Of a stretch of 64,000 nt of DNA, positions 1 through 10,108 are shown in pieces. The DNA lies in NCBI GenBank assembly GCA_963838805.1, contig CAWISK010000003.1, forward strand, positions 62,001 to 126,000, written 5' to 3'. Within the stretch, counting starts at the first letter, position 1. Every line of letters starts with the position of its first letter. This DNA is from CAVRQM01 sp963838805 (GTDB lineage: Bacteria > Pseudomonadota > Alphaproteobacteria > Acetobacterales > Acetobacteraceae). Under the pieces are notes generated by a model, which searched no databases, was not told the DNA's origin, and saw only the letters and a program-made list of their open reading frames with translations. Position numbers and translations under genes: made by a program.

Positions 1-1212
1 TCGCCAAGCTGCAAACTGCGACGCCGGAGATGTTCGGCTTTCCGGTCTCGGTGATGATCCTGGTCATGGTCGTGCTCGGCGGCATGGGCAGCGTCTGGGG
101 CGTGGTGCTGGGGGCGGTGATCCTGCAATTGCTGCAATCCTGGTGGCTGCCGGACCTCACGCAATGGCTGCACGCGCTGGGGGCCGCGATCGGCAATGAC
201 TGGCTGCAAAAGATCGAGCTGGCGCGCTCGATCGAGCTGATCTTCGGGATAATCCTGGTGTTCATGATGCTGTTCCGGCGCCAGGGCCTGATCCCTGCCA
301 CGCGCCGCCCGGCGGCGCTGAGCTTCGAGCAGCAGAACGTGGCCGGCGTGCGGCGCGGCGGCTTCGCCAACATCGCCGTACTCGGACAGCAGGACGCGCG
401 AGGGGGCGTGGCGCTCGAGGTGCGTGGCGTCACGGTCCGCTTCGGCGGGCTGGTCGCCTTGAACAAGGTGGACCTGACCGTGCCGGCGGGCGGCGTGGTC
501 GCGGTGATCGGCCCGAACGGTTCGGGCAAGTCGACGCTGTTCAACGCCATCACCGGTCTGACGCCGGCCAATGAGGGCAGCATCACCTTCCACGGCGCGG
601 AGCTGCTCGGATTGCAGCCGCACCAGGTCTTGAAGCATGGCGTGGCGCGCACGTTCCAGAACATCCGCCTGTTCCCGACATTGACCGTGCTGGAGAACGT
701 GCTGATCGGCAACCACGCGCGCCTGCGCACCGGGCCGTTCGGCGCGGTGCTGCGCCCGCCGCGCACCCGGCGCGAGGAGAGCGGCGCGCGGCAATGGGCG
801 CTCGACGTCATTTCGCTGTTCGGCAACCGGCTGACGCCGCGTGCCAATCAGGCGGTGAGCGGTCTGTCCTACGCCAACCGGCGGCGCGTCGAGATCGCGC
901 GGGCGCTGGCCAGCCGGCCGCGCATCCTGCTGCTGGACGAGCCGACCGCCGGAATGAACCCGGCCGAGACGCTGGAACTGGCCGAGCAGATCAAGAGCCT
1001 GCACACGCTCGGCCTCACCATCCTGCTGATCGAGCACAAGCTGGACGTGGTGACGCAGCTGGCGGAAAAGGTGGTGGTACTGGACCACGGCGAGAAGATC
1101 ACCGAGGGAACTCCCGCCGCAGTGCGCCAGAACGAGGAGGTGCTGCGTGCCTATCTCGGCCGTGCCGCCACAGCCGCCGCCGCCGCGTCAGCCGCCGGAG
1201 GGGAAAGCGTCC

Positions 1213-1223
<11 letters not shown>
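1..1223 (+). CDS. Branched-chain amino acid ABC transporter, fused LivM permease (C-terminal part) and LivG ATPase
   Basis: The 5' end lies outside the window. The frame is open from base 3, so the first ATG at 30 is internal. The first ~85 codons read as the last membrane segments of a LivM-type permease (PEMFGFPVSVMILVMVVLGG, then FGIILVFMMLFRRQGL). After a ~45-residue linker comes a complete LivG-type ATPase with Walker A GPNGSGKST, Q-loop region ARTFQNIRLF, signature-like VSGLSYANRRRVEIARAL, Walker B ILLLDEPTAGMNP and H-loop LLIEHKLDVV. Fused LivM-LivG polypeptides are known in this transporter family. Its job would be energised import of leucine-type amino acids or related amides. The signature has SGLSY rather than LSGG, which is common in LivG. 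livF follows with an 11-base overlap. Substrate identity is inferred from the family only. Confidence 0.9.
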
Positions 1224-1971
<748 letters not shown>

Positions 1972-2012
1972 TGCGACGGCCGCGCGGTTTGTCGCGCTAA
2001 GGGGAAGTGCCG

Positions 2013-3543
2013 ATGCGCATTCCGACGGTGACGGCGGTGCGATTGCTGGTCGCGGCGTCGCTTGCACTCGCCGTCGTGCCATTGCGCGCCGCACGTGCCG
2101 ACGATCCGCTGGGGCGGAATGCGGCCGGGGTGTCGTTCGACGAGTTCGTGCAAAAGGCACTTGCCGAGTACGCCGTGCCGGGCGCGGTCGTCGTCGTGAC
2201 GGACGCGACCGGCACCGTTTTCGTGAAGGGCTACGGCGTGCGCCGGCTGGGCGCGCCGGAGCCGGTTGACGAGAACACCCGTTTCCAGCTTGCCTCGGCG
2301 TCCAAGTTCATCGCCGCGACCGCCATCGCGACCCTGGTTGATCGCGGCATCGTCTCGTGGGACGCGCCGATCCGCGCGTTCTGGCCGCCTCTCGCGCTCG
2401 CCGAGCCATACGCCACCGCGAACGTCACGCTGCGCGACTTCTTCGCGCATCGGAGCGGACTGCCGGCCTATGCAGGCGACATGCTCACCCAGCTCGGCTA
2501 CGGCCCGGACGAGCTGGTGCGGCGGGCCCGCTTCCTGCCCTTCGACCACAGCTTCCGGGCACAGTGGCAGTATTCGAATTACGGAATCTTTCTCGGCCAG
2601 GAAAGCGCCGCGCGCGCCGCCGGCCTGAGCGCGCCGGACCTGCTTTCGAGGGCAATCCTCCAACCGCTCGGGATGTCGCGCAGCGGCCCCGTGCAGTCGG
2701 AGCTGTTCAAGGATGCCAACCGTGTCGCCGCCCACAACATCGACGGCTCGCTGATGCCGTACGAGAAGGTGGACAGTTTCAGCGGCGCCGGCGCGATCGT
2801 CTCCACCGGCGCCGACTTCGCGCGCTGGATGCGCATGATGCTCGCGGGCGGAACCTTCGAGGGCGAGAGGGTGCTGACGCAAGCGGCGGTGACGCAAATC
2901 TTCGCGGCCAGCATGGTGCAGGGCATCGGCGGCCCGCTGCACGATCCCAACAACTCCGCGGGGCTCGGCTGCGAGAGCTACCACTTCCTGCGCTATCGTG
3001 TGATCGAGAAGAACGGCGCGCTGAACGGGGTGCGGACCATCGTCACGCTGATTCCCGAACGGAAGATCGGCGTCGCGGTGTTTGCGAACAAGCAGCTCAC
3101 CGCGCTTCCCGAAGCGGTGCGTGCGGAGTTTCTCGAACGCGAGCTCGGTCCGTCCGGCCGTGACCTGCAAGGGCAGATTCACTCGGAGCAGGCGGCGTGG
3201 AACAGCCTTGTGAGCGTTCCCAAGCCTCCCGCCGACGCGAAGCCGCTGCGACGCGACGTTGCTGCGTTCGCCGGACCAGTACGCGAGCGCGTTGTACGGT
3301 CCGGTTAGCATCTTCGCCCGCGGCACCGGCCTCAGCGCCACGATCGGCGATCGGAAATACGCCATCAACCTGTCGCACTGGTCGGGTGATACGTTCCTGC
3401 TGACGTCGGACAATCCCGACATCGAACCCGGCCTGATCAGCTTCGCCTTCGGTGACAAGTCGGCGAGTGCGACGGGTTTCAGCGGCAGCCCGGTGCCCGG
3501 CGCGCTCAGCATCAGCTACGGCGAGTTCCAGCGGGTTCCGTAA
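2013..3543 (+). CDS. Secreted serine beta-lactamase-like hydrolase (class C/DD-peptidase fold), frameshifted
   Basis: An N-terminal signal peptide (RLLVAASLALAVVPLRAARA) precedes a serine beta-lactamase/transpeptidase-like domain with the SxxK motif SASK (FQLASASKF) and the YxN motif YSN (WQYSNYG). The third motif position is NGALNG rather than KTG. The start is ATG 2013 behind AAGGGGAA at 1999-2006; GTG 2007 is possible but too close to that site. The main frame stops at 3308, but homologous C-terminal sequence (QYASALYGPVSIF, LSHWSGDTFLL) continues in the next frame to 3543. Removing one G near 3272 restores one protein of about 509 residues. Such proteins are usually esterases or peptidases in the periplasm; true beta-lactamase activity cannot be claimed. 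The 3' end overlaps the convergent gene by 28 bases. Confidence 0.8.
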
Positions 3544-4121
3544 GCCCGATCTACTCGCGGCAGCGAAACCAGCCCCGGCGCCGCCAGATAGCCGAGTTCA
3601 TAGGCCGTCTCGCCACCCTCCGCATGCGGCTCGTCGACGGACAGGACGATCCGCGCGATGCGCCAGGATTGTACATTCAGCGCCACGATCGAGGCGCAGG
3701 TCGCATCCTCCGCGGCGGTAGCGCGGGCACGCTCGCGCTCCCGCGCGCAAACCTCGGCCAGATCGGCGTCGAGCGGAATCGCGATGTCGTGGCGGCGCAG
3801 CGATCGGGGTGAGCGGGCCGCTCCGGCGCGCGCTTCGAGGACAAGCAGGGTCTCGATGCTCGGCCGGCCGAAGCTGTCCGTGACCGCACGGAACAGGTTT
3901 CCCTCCACAAACCGCGCCGCCGCCTCGTCGCGCTGCCACAGATAGAGCGAGGAATAGGCGTTGGCCGCCGCGCCGTAGCGGCCGCGCTCGCGGACCAGGA
4001 TCGCCTTGAAGCAGAGGTCCGGCACCGCGTCGTATTCGGCGCCGACGCGGACGGCGCGCTCGCGGATGGGGCCCATGTCGAACCCGGCGGGCAGGCGATG
4101 AAAATACTGCGTGACGAGCAT
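3516..4121 (-). CDS. DUF4865 family protein
   Basis: This 201-residue cytoplasmic protein has the DUF4865 pattern: a start resembling M-x-x-x-QY-x-x-x-LPAGFDM, FKAILVRERGRYG, AYSSLYLWQRDEAAARFV and a glycine-rich NLFRAVTDSFGRP stretch. The family has no established biochemical function that I know of. It is transcribed divergently from a LysR regulator 92 bases away, the common arrangement for a LysR target gene, so the regulator probably controls it. No signal peptide or membrane segment is visible. Its 3' end overlaps the upstream hydrolase tail to tail. The family call rests on sequence resemblance by eye, so it is moderately rather than fully certain. Confidence 0.7.
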   Translation of the reverse strand: MLVTQYFHRLPAGFDMGPIRERAVRVGAEYDAVPDLCFKAILVRERGRYGAAANAYSSLYLWQRDEAAARFVEGNLFRAVTDSFGRPSIETLLVLEARAGAARSPRSLRRHDIAIPLDADLAEVCARERERARATAAEDATCASIVALNVQSWRIARIVLSVDEPHAEGGETAYELGYLAAPGLVSLPRVDRAYGTRWNSP

Positions 4122-4213
4122 GATGGCGGTTCCCTCGCTGGTGGCGCCACCCTAGACAGCATCCTGTCATTTTGTCATCATATGGCCGGACGTTTCAGAA
4201 ATAACAATCAGAT
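4122..4213. promoter_or_regulatory. Divergent promoter region between DUF4865 gene and LysR gene
   Basis: This 92-base AT-richer gap separates the two divergent starts. It holds a direct repeat TGTCAT at 4165-4170 and 4173-4178 and an AT-rich stretch just before the LysR start. LysR proteins commonly bind such intergenic regions; the repeat is a candidate site but no T-N11-A dyad was clearly resolved. Confidence 0.3.
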
Positions 4214-5074
4214 ATGACTACGCTGCAAAAAGCGCTCGATCTCGACGCGGTTCAGGCTTTCGTTCGGATCGCCGAGTTGCGCAGCTTCACCCGTGCCGCC
4301 GAGGCGCTGGACAGCACCCAGGCGGCGGTCAGCCTTCAACTGAAGCGGCTGGAGCAGCGGCTGGGCTGCCGCCTGGTCGATCGCACGCCGCGCATGGTGC
4401 GGCTGTCGGCTGCAGGTACGGTGTTCCTGGGCGACGCGCGCGCTCTGCTGGCGGCCCACGCGCGGGCGTTGTCGAGCTTGGCCGAGGCGCCTCGCCGGCT
4501 GGTTCTGGGGATCAGCGATCATGTGGGCGGTCCCGGCCTGCCCGGTCTGCTCGCGCATCTGGCTGCCCACGACCCCGGTCTGGTCATCGAGGCCCGTGTT
4601 GGACTCTCACGCGAGGTGATGGCCGCCTTTGATGCCGGCGATCTGGACGCCGCGATCGTGCGCGAGCAGGGACAGCGCGGCGACGGCACGGTGCTGGCGC
4701 GGGATGCGATGGGCTGGTTCGCGTCGCCCGGCTTCCAGCACCGCCCCGGAGCGAAGCTGCCGCTCGCGACCTTGGCCGAGCCGTGCGGCGTGCGTGACCT
4801 GGCCGCGCGGCTGCTGACAGAGGCAGGGATCGCCTGGAGCGAGTCCTTCGTGGGCGGCGGCGTCGCCGCCGTCGCGGCGGCGGTGTCGGCCGGGCTGGGC
4901 GTCGCCGCCCTCGCGCGCCGCGTGGCACCCGCCGAGGCGATCGAGATGGGCGAGGCGTTGGGGCTCCCGCCGCTGCCGGCCGCCCCCGTGATGTTGCACA
5001 GCCGCGTTGCCGATCCGCGATCGGGGACCGCGTTGCGCGGTCTGGGTGCCGCGCTGCGGCGCGAAACGTCCTGA
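4214..5074 (+). CDS. LysR family transcriptional regulator
   Basis: This is a 286-residue DNA-binding regulator. The N-terminal winged helix-turn-helix is clear at residues ~8-67: AFVRIAELRSFTRAAEAL, then STQAAVSLQLKRLEQRLG and RLVDRTPRMVRLSAAG. A periplasmic-binding-protein-like effector domain follows (VLGISDHVGGPGLPGLLAHL, AFDAGDLDAAIVRE). The length is slightly below the usual ~300 but the fold is complete. It is divergent from the DUF4865 gene, the likely target. The effector is unknown. The start at ATG 4214 gives the standard distance to the helix-turn-helix. Confidence 0.92.
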   Translation: MTTLQKALDLDAVQAFVRIAELRSFTRAAEALDSTQAAVSLQLKRLEQRLGCRLVDRTPRMVRLSAAGTVFLGDARALLAAHARALSSLAEAPRRLVLGISDHVGGPGLPGLLAHLAAHDPGLVIEARVGLSREVMAAFDAGDLDAAIVREQGQRGDGTVLARDAMGWFASPGFQHRPGAKLPLATLAEPCGVRDLAARLLTEAGIAWSESFVGGGVAAVAAAVSAGLGVAALARRVAPAEAIEMGEALGLPPLPAAPVMLHSRVADPRSGTALRGLGAALRRETS

Positions 5075-5150
5075 CCGTCGCTCCGGCGGCCCCGAGGCAG
5101 CCAATGGCGGCCCGGCACGTTTCAGGGCCATCAGGAGAGGAGGCGACACC

Positions 5151-5426
5151 ATGATCCGCGGCATCGCGTGGGCGCTGTTGGCGGCGCTGGCAATGCCGGT
5201 CGTGCCGGCACAGGCGCAGGACACGCCGGCGCGCAATGGAAACGTCTATAACGGGACCGCCCACGAGCCCAGCCCGGCGGCCGGCAATCAGGGGCTGTCG
5301 CCGCAACAGCAGCAACAGCAGAACGCGGTCATCGAGCAACTGGACAGGCAGGTGCAGAAGAACGCGCAAACGCCTACCGGCACCGCGGCCGGTTGCAGCG
5401 CCAGCCAGAAAGCCTGCCCGCCCTGA
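5151..5426 (+). CDS. Small exported protein of unknown function
   Basis: This encodes 91 residues with a clear signal peptide (MIRGIAWALLAALAMPVVPA, cleavage likely after AQA). The mature part is short and low in hydrophobics, with a glutamine run (SPQQQQQQNAVIEQL) and two cysteines near the end (GCSASQKAC) that could form a disulfide. The start ATG 5151 has a strong AGGAGAGGAGG ribosome site at 5132-5142. An upstream in-frame start at 5007 would overlap the LysR gene and lacks such a site. I do not recognise a family. It is convergent with the rng gene three bases away. Confidence 0.6.
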   Translation: MIRGIAWALLAALAMPVVPAQAQDTPARNGNVYNGTAHEPSPAAGNQGLSPQQQQQQNAVIEQLDRQVQKNAQTPTGTAAGCSASQKACPP

Positions 5427-5429
5427 GAT

Positions 5430-6526
5430 CTACGCGCTCTCGATTCGCCAGGATCGCGCGGGCAGGCTGTGATCGGTGCGCAGGACGAGGGCTCGCCCGC
5501 AACGCCGGCTGAGATCCGCACGAGCGGCGGCGTCGCCGACCAGGGCATCGCCGACATCGGCGGCGACAGTCAGGATCGGCGCCAGTGCGGGGTTGGCGGC
5601 TAGATCGCGCGCCAATTGCCGCAAGGCGGCAAGTCCGGCGGCATGGGCGGTCCCCAATAGCTCGTGCAGCGGCGGATGCACGCGCGGCCGCAGGATTTCC
5701 GCCAAGCCCAGGGCCGAGAACCCGAGGAAGCGCGGGCGCAACGGATCATCGGCCAGCGCCGCCTCCAGGGCCGGGCCGAAAGCCGCGCGCCGCCGCGGCG
5801 AGAGGCCGGCGAGGTCGACCACGATCGGGCCGGACAGGTTCCGCAGCCGGATCTGGCGCGCGATTTCTGGCAAAAATGCGGTATTCGCAGCGGCATGGGC
5901 GGCGGTCTTGCGAGACTTGCCGAGTGCTGGCGCCGGCCAAGATCCACGTCGATTGCGACCAGCGCCGAAGTCGGCTCGATCGTCGCGGTGCCGCCGCTTG
6001 GCAGCGCGCAGCCCGGCTCGGCAAGGGCCTGGATTTCACTCTCGGTCGTATCGTCGAAGGCCCTGCCGGCCAGGGACAGCCGTCCCCCGAATGCCGCGCG
6101 CCGGGCGGCCAGCAGGGCTGGGTCGTCCACCACGATGGCCGCGACCGGGTGCAGCGCCGCAAGGCGGGTCAGCGCGTCCGGGCCGGGGGAAATGACGCCC
6201 AGCGGAGCCGAAGTGGGCGGGTCGGAGAGGCGGATGAGGCGCGGCCCTTTGCCGCCTTGCGCGGCACGGGTCACGCGCAGGGCAAGGATGGCCCCTTCCG
6301 TCACATCGCCGCCGCCGGCGCTGTCGGGCAGGAAACCATCGCCGATGCCGCCCAGCGTGACGAAGGCGCCGGCGAGCGCCGGCATCCGCGCGGTGACACG
6401 GCCGCGCAGGATCGCGCCGACATGGTCGGGGGCCGCCGGGCGTTCGATGGCATAATCGATCAGCCTGCCGTCCCGCACGGCCGCCACTCGGACCTCGCCG
6501 GGACTGGCGCTGGCGAGGATGGTCAC
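5430..6526 (-). CDS. rng: Ribonuclease E/G family protein (RNase G-like), frameshifted
   Basis: The N-terminal half carries an S1-like segment (ILRGRVTARMPALAGAFVTL, GDGFLPDSA) and the RNase E/G signature ATIEPTSALVAIDVD, whose aspartates would bind the catalytic metal. The frame is lost near 5915-5935, and the rest (ARQIRLRNLSGPIVVDLAGL and onward) continues in another frame to 5430. One missing base explains the break. Start GTG 6526 overlaps the maf stop as GTGA, so the pair is translationally coupled, and infA-maf-rng is a familiar alphaproteobacterial order. The predicted role is endonucleolytic maturation of rRNA and mRNA decay. At about 365 residues it is short and lacks an RNase E scaffold tail. 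Confidence 0.82.
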
Positions 6527-7092
6527 GGCAGAGGCCAGCCGAGCCCCCGCAGAATCTGTGCCGTCTCGAACAGCGGCAGGCCCACCACCGCGGAATAGCT
6601 GCCGGACAGGAAGCGGACATGCGCCGCCGCCCGGCCCTGGATGGCATAGCCGCCGGCTTTGCCCCGCCACTCGCCGGTCGCGAGATAGGCCGCGATCTGT
6701 GCCCCGCTGAGCCGGGCGAAGCCGACAGCACTTTCGCAAACCCGCTCGGCGCGGCGACCGCCTGGGGCCAGCAGCACCACGGCGCTCAGCACCGCATGGC
6801 GGCGCCCGGAGAGCAGATCGAGACAGGCACGGGCCTGCGCTTCCGTCTCTGCTTTAGGCAGGATGCGGCGGCCGGCCGCCACGATCGTATCGGCAGCCAG
6901 CACGAAACTGTCCGGCTCCGCCGCCGCCGCCGCCTTGGCGCGCGCGAGACGCAGCGCCGCCTGTCGCGGCAGCTCGGCGGGCAGCGGCGTCTCATCGATC
7001 TGCATGGGAATGACGGCGTCGGGCACGAGGCCGATCTGGGCCAGCAGCGCCACGCGGCGCGGGCTGGCCGAGGCCAGGACCAGACGCGGCAC
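6523..7092 (-). CDS. maf: Maf family nucleoside triphosphate pyrophosphatase
   Basis: This 189-residue protein opens with the Maf signature LVLASASPRRVALLAQIGL and continues with the conserved IDETPLP, VLAADTIVA, LSGRRHAVLSAV and GGYAIQGRAA segments. The family hydrolyses non-canonical or modified nucleoside triphosphates (dTTP/UTP or methylated GTP, depending on subgroup) to monophosphates, a cytosolic housecleaning role. The subgroup was not resolved here. It starts 20 bases after infA and its stop overlaps the rng start by 4 bases, consistent with one transcript. Confidence 0.93.
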   Translation of the reverse strand: MPRLVLASASPRRVALLAQIGLVPDAVIPMQIDETPLPAELPRQAALRLARAKAAAAAEPDSFVLAADTIVAAGRRILPKAETEAQARACLDLLSGRRHAVLSAVVLLAPGGRRAERVCESAVGFARLSGAQIAAYLATGEWRGKAGGYAIQGRAAAHVRFLSGSYSAVVGLPLFETAQILRGLGWPLP

Positions 7093-7112
7093 GCTGGAAT
7101 GGCTTGGGTGGG

Positions 7113-7331
7113 CTACTTGAATCGGAACGTGATCCGACCCTTGGTCAGGTCGTAGGGCGTCATTTCGACGTTCACGCGGTCGCCGGCCAGCACGCGGATG
7201 CGGTTCTTGCGCATCTTGCCGCTGGTGTGCGCCAGGATGCTGTGCTCGTTGTCCAGCTTCACCCGGAACATCGCATTGGGCAGCAGCTCCATCACGGTGC
7301 CGCTGAACTCGATCATGTCTTCTTTCGACAT
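7113..7331 (-). CDS. infA: Translation initiation factor IF-1
   Basis: The 72 residues match the universal length and sequence of IF-1: MSKEDMIEFSGTV start, ELLPNAMFRVKLDN, ILAHTSGKMRKNRIRVL and YDLTKGRITFRFK end, a single OB fold. It binds the 30S A site during initiation. It is the first gene of the infA-maf-rng group and lies downstream of the his genes on the same strand, 55 bases after hisD. The frame is intact, in contrast to hisD and rng on either side. Confidence 0.98.
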   Translation of the reverse strand: MSKEDMIEFSGTVMELLPNAMFRVKLDNEHSILAHTSGKMRKNRIRVLAGDRVNVEMTPYDLTKGRITFRFK

Positions 7332-7386
7332 CTAGCCTCTTTGTTGGTTGAACTGGTGCGCAACATGATGACCGGCCCGGCGCCGG

Positions 7387-8675
7387 TCAAGCCAGCCTTG
7401 CCGCGATGCTGCGCGCGTGCGCGTGCAGGCCCTCGGCCTCGGCGAGCGCCACCGCCGCCGGCCCGACCCGTGCGAGCGAGGCGCTGTCGGCCGCGACCCA
7501 GGTGGTGCGCTTGAGGAAGTCATAGACCGACAGGCCGGAAGCATAGCGGGCGCTGCGCCCGGTCGGCAGCACGTGGTTCGGCCCGGCCACGTAGTCGCCG
7601 ACCGCCTCCGGACAGTGCCGGCCGAGAAACGCAGCCCCCGCGTGGCGGATCGTCGCGAACAGGGTCTCGGGTGCTTCGGTCATGATTTGCAGATGCTCGG
7701 GCGCCAGCCGGTTCACCAGGGCAGCGGCTTCGGACCAGTCGCGCACCAGGATGATGGCGCCGTGCTCCGACCAGGACGCGCCGGCGATGGCGGCACGCGG
7801 CAGGTCTTTCAGTTCCCGAGCGACCGCCTCGGCCACCGCATCGGCGAAACTTGCAGAGTCGGTGATCAGGATGGATTGCGCGGCTTCGTCGTGCTCGGCC
7901 TGCGCCAGCAGGTCGAGTGCGACGTGGCGCGGGTCGTTCTCCGCGTCGGCCAACACGACCACCTCGGACGGCCCTGCGATGCTGTCGATGCCGACGCGGC
8001 CGAACACCTGCCGCTTGGCCTCGGCCACATAGGCATTGCCGGGTCCCACGATGCGATCGACCGCGTCGATGCTGGCGGTGCCGAAGGCCATCGCGGCCAC
8101 TGCCTGCGCGCCGCCTACGCCGTAGATTTCGTCCACCCCGGCGCGCTGGGCCGCGGCCAGCACCAGCGGGTTGATGGCGCCGTCCGGTGCGGGCACGCAC
8201 ATGGCGATCCGGCCGACACCTGCGATGCGGGCGGGAATGGCGTTCATCAGTACCGGAGGACGGGTAGGCGGCCTTGCCGCCCGGCACGTACAGCCCGACC
8301 GCGTCGAGCGGCAGCCACCGCATCCCGAGGCGCAGGCCCGCAGGGTCATCAAGCGCCAGGTCGCGCGGCAATTGTGCCAGATGGAACGCGGCGATCCGGT
8401 CCGCCGCCAGATCCAGGGCGGCGCGAAGCGGCGCCGGAATTGCGGCGGCTGCGGCGGCGATCTCCGCCGCGCCGACGCGCAACCGGTCTGGCGTCAGGGC
8501 AGTGCGATCATAGCGGGCCGACAGCGCGCACAGCGCCGCGTCGCCATCGGCCCGGACTGACGCGATAATCTCGCGCACCACATCGCCCACCGCCGCCGTG
8601 GTCTCGCGCGCCTGTGCCAGCAGGTCGGTGAAATCCGCTCTCGAACCCGGGATCGCATGTGTCGAGCCGGATCAC
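7387..8675 (-). CDS. hisD: Histidinol dehydrogenase, two frameshifts
   Basis: This enzyme catalyses the last two oxidations of histidine synthesis (histidinol to histidine, NAD and zinc dependent). The gene is in three frames: the start VIRLDTCDPGFESG from GTG 8675; then DFTDLLAQARETTAAVGDVV through GLYVPGGKAAYPSS; then VLMNAIPARIAGV to the C-terminus at 7387. Breaks near 8640 and 8248 are each cured by removing one base. Family landmarks include GPGNAYVAEAKR, AGPSEVVVLAD, LLAQAEHD and LAPEHLQI. The start codon overlaps the hisG stop as GTGA. A single-copy biosynthetic gene with two indels argues for sequence error rather than auxotrophy. Confidence 0.92.
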
Positions 8676-9370
8676 GCGCCGGCGTCCACCGCCGCGCGGA
8701 AGCGGGCGATCCAGGCGCCCACCTGTTCCGGGCGCGTCTTGAGCGCCGTGCGGTTGACGATCAGCCGGCTGGTGACGGAGGCGATCACCTCGGACTCGAT
8801 CAGCCCATTCGCGCGCAGGGTCGAGCCGGTGGCGACCAGATCGACGATCAGCCGGGTCAGCCCCAGTCTCGGGGCCAGTTCCATGGCACCGCTCAGATGC
8901 ACCACGTCGGCGTGGATGCCTCGGGCGGCGAAATGGCGGCGCGCGATGTTGGGGTATTTCGTGGCGACGCGAACCCGCGACCAGGTGCGCGGGTCGTCGG
9001 CACCCGCGCTCTCGGCCGGCTCCGCCACCGACACGCGGCAGGCGCCGATGCCCAGGTCGAGCGGCGCGTAAATCTCGGGATAGTCGAATTCCATCAGCAC
9101 GTCGGCACCGCAGATACCGATCTGCGCCGCCCCGAAGGCCACGAAGGTCGCAACGTCGAACGAGCGGACGCGCACGATGTCCAGGGCGGGATCGTCGGTG
9201 GGAAAACGCAGGCGGCGGCTGCCCTCGTCCAGATAGTCGGCAGCGGGGACGATGCCGGCCCGCCCGAGCAGCGGCGCGCATTCGTCAAGGATGCGGCCCT
9301 TCGGCAGGGCCAGGATGATCGGCCCGGCGGCGCTGGCGCCGGCTCGTGCCAAGGGGGCGATTGCGGTCAT
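8672..9370 (-). CDS. hisG: ATP phosphoribosyltransferase catalytic subunit, short form
   Basis: HisG makes the first committed intermediate of histidine synthesis from ATP and PRPP. The 232-residue length marks the short form, which lacks the C-terminal regulatory ACT-like domain and normally needs HisZ; no hisZ is in the window. Conserved segments are ILALPKGRILDE, DIVRVRSFDVATFVAFG, IGICGADVLMEF and the PRPP-binding LIVDLVATGSTLRANGL. It overlaps hisD by 4 bases, giving a hisG-hisD operon. The N-terminal 15 residues are poorly conserved, so a later start is possible. Confidence 0.95.
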   Translation of the reverse strand: MTAIAPLARAGASAAGPIILALPKGRILDECAPLLGRAGIVPAADYLDEGSRRLRFPTDDPALDIVRVRSFDVATFVAFGAAQIGICGADVLMEFDYPEIYAPLDLGIGACRVSVAEPAESAGADDPRTWSRVRVATKYPNIARRHFAARGIHADVVHLSGAMELAPRLGLTRLIVDLVATGSTLRANGLIESEVIASVTSRLIVNRTALKTRPEQVGAWIARFRAAVDAGA

Positions 9371-9416
9371 GAGCCGGGCATCTACAACGCCCCCGGCCGC
9401 GGCGGAAGCGGGCGGA

Positions 9417-9620
9417 TCAGCGATTAGGGAAGGTCGCGAGCTGGCTTTCGACCACCACGCGCTCGTGCCCGTCGCGCAGGTTCTTTACCCGATAGCGGCA
9501 CAGATTGGCCTCGATCGGCAGAGGCTTGACGATGGTGTAGGTGCCGGTCGGGATGTTGAGGTCCAGACTGCCGGGCAGGAACTCGACCTGCTGGCCAGCG
9601 GCAAACTTGTGGCGCGTCAT
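9417..9620 (-). CDS. Small conserved hypothetical protein
   Basis: This encodes 67 residues. ATG 9620 is preferred because GGAGG lies at 9626-9630, five bases upstream; the frame is open to 9662. The sequence begins MTRHKFAAGQQVEFLPG and has the look of a small beta-barrel adaptor: SLDLNIPTGTYTIVKPLP, then CRYRVKNLRDGHERVV and a basic, hydrophilic end. Similar short proteins are widespread in alphaproteobacteria without assigned function. It lies between cspA and hisG on the same strand, 72 bases after cspA. No cysteines, signal or membrane segment beyond one Cys in the core. Confidence 0.7.
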   Translation of the reverse strand: MTRHKFAAGQQVEFLPGSLDLNIPTGTYTIVKPLPIEANLCRYRVKNLRDGHERVVVESQLATFPNR

Positions 9621-9691
9621 TGTCGCCTCCGGAACGCCGGCGCCGCCGCCCTGCTTGCGCATCGGGCGGGCGGCTCCGGCTGCATTGTGGA

Positions 9692-9898
9692 TCAGGCGGC
9701 CTTCAGGTTCTCGGCCGACATCTTCCCCTGCTGCCCGCGCTGGACCTCGTAGCTGATCTTCTGGCCCTCGTTCAGGCTGCCCATGCCCGACCGCTCGACG
9801 GCGGAGACGTGAACGAACACGTCCTTCGAGCCGTCATCCGGCTGGATGAAGCCATAGCCCTTCTGGGCATTGTACCACTTTACTGTGCCGACCGACAT
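9692..9898 (-). CDS. cspA: Cold-shock domain protein (CspA family)
   Basis: This 68-residue single cold-shock domain carries both RNA-binding motifs: KGYGFIQPDD (RNP1) and DVFVHVSAVE (RNP2), after the usual GTVKWYNAQ start. It binds single-stranded RNA and DNA and acts as an RNA chaperone. The 210 bases between its start and the divergent transporter gene are enough for the long leader typical of csp genes, although no leader structure was resolved. The family name is secure; the specific paralogue is not. Confidence 0.95.
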   Translation of the reverse strand: MSVGTVKWYNAQKGYGFIQPDDGSKDVFVHVSAVERSGMGSLNEGQKISYEVQRGQQGKMSAENLKAA

Positions 9899-10108
9899 AA
9901 CGTGACTCTTTCTACATGTATCGGCGACCCAACCCTTGGGCCGAAATACTTCTCAATATGGGGGAGCGTCGAATGCGAGCGAGCCGCATGGTCACGAGCA
10001 GCCCGAACCGAAAAGCGCCGATGCCCACATATAGGGCGATCGACGACGATTGCCAGAGCGATGTGGCCGCATAATCATCGCACGAGGCAACTCGGGGCGA
10101 TTCGGAAC